Assembly (NCBI GenBank): GCA_947652605.1
Contig: CANTFG010000301.1
Coordinates: 1 to 64,000, forward strand
Source of the DNA: Elmis aenea
Taxonomy: Eukaryota > Arthropoda > Insecta > Coleoptera > Elmidae
Reading direction: 5' to 3'
Length of the DNA: 64,000 nucleotides
In this document: piece by piece, positions 63,601-64,000 of the stretch
Position numbering within the stretch: the first letter of the stretch is position 1
Layout of the letters: every line of letters begins with the position of its first letter
The notes under the pieces: generated by a model
Told to the model about the DNA's origin: nothing
Database searches by the model: none
What the model saw: only the letters and a program-made list of their open reading frames with translations
Made by a program: the position numbers and the translations under genes

Positions 63601-64000
63601 TTCCTAAAAATACCGTGCATTGGTTAATACATATGTTCCTTGAGCGACTATTTCGAAACAATTTCAATTATTGATTTGTATATCACAGGAACAGTTTATC
63701 TATCGCCTCTTTACATGAATACAATTGTTTTGCATATGTCTTTCAATGAGCTGGTTTTAATTTTTAATAATTTCCTAAAAATACCGTGCATTAGTTAATA
63801 CATATGTTCCTTGAGCGACTATTTCGAAACAATTTTAATTATTGATTTGTATATCACAGGAACAGTTTATCCATCGCCTCTTTACATGAATACAATTGTT
63901 TTGCATATGTCTTTCAATGAGCTGGTTTTAATTTTTAATAATTTCCTAAAAATACCGTGCTTTAGTTAATACATATGTTCCTTGAGCGACTATTTCTAAA

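Larger units (their letters stand above)
40531..64000 (+). repeat. 171-bp satellite array, segment 4
   Basis: About 137 monomers resume at CAATTGTTTTGCATATG directly after the retrovirus and run past the end of the window. Length variants are a truncated monomer at about 45478, a 1-bp deletion near 51160, a 1-bp deletion near 58820, a 4-bp deletion near 62868 and a 2-bp deletion near 63394. There are 175-bp monomers with TATGTATATC at seven places, and three monomers carrying GTTAAGTTTAGTTAAGTTCC. No gene is seen. Confidence 0.98.

Noticed and set aside
1..64000. CRISPR array
   Set aside because: Repeats are directly adjacent with no unique spacers, the unit is 171 bp, and the context is eukaryotic.
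1..64000. Primate alphoid satellite
   Set aside because: Only the length of 171 bp agrees. The sequence is different, no CENP-B box is seen, and the embedded retrovirus is of insect type.

Overview
The window is a eukaryotic satellite-DNA array, most probably from an insect, interrupted by three mobile elements. About 56 kb of the 64 kb is one AT-rich (about 28% GC) tandem repeat with a 171-bp period. I estimate about 330 monomers, all head to tail in one orientation with no inversions. This is typical of pericentromeric or other constitutive heterochromatin. The insect call rests on the intact errantivirus (Gypsy-type endogenous retrovirus) inside the array, whose env is of the baculovirus-F-like type known from insects. 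I cannot name the species.

Layout: satellite 1-3667; a 140-bp near-perfect foldback (MITE-like) element at 3668-3807 with a TTA target duplication; satellite 3808-10590; a 598-bp non-coding element with 45-bp identical terminal inverted repeats at 10591-11188; satellite 11189-33597; a 6,933-bp LTR retrovirus on the minus strand at 33598-40530, flanked by CAAT duplications; satellite 40531-64000. The array has layered higher-order structure. Multi-kilobase blocks reappear at offsets that are whole numbers of monomers (12, 17, 19, 20, 22 and 43) once the inserted elements and small indels are subtracted. Recurrent variant monomers, such as 175-bp units and a 174-bp unit with a TTTAGTTAAG duplication, act as markers for these amplification events.

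The retrovirus is the only real protein-coding content. In its own orientation (minus strand) the order is 5' LTR, a primer-binding site for tRNA-Ser, a leader with one short upstream ORF, gag with a CCHC knuckle, pol (protease, RT, RNase H, integrase) in the -1 frame, env, a polypurine tract and the 3' LTR. The two 193-bp LTRs are identical and all three frames are open, so the insertion is young and may be competent. Expression appears to rest on two recoding steps visible in the sequence. The first is a U-UUU-UUA slippery heptamer exactly where the pol frame opens. The second is a 4.6-kb intron that joins a leader ATG to an env frame lacking its own start codon. On unspliced RNA the same leader ATG only opens a seven-codon ORF whose stop lies in the splice donor.

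No tRNA or rRNA genes, CRISPR arrays or host protein genes are visible.
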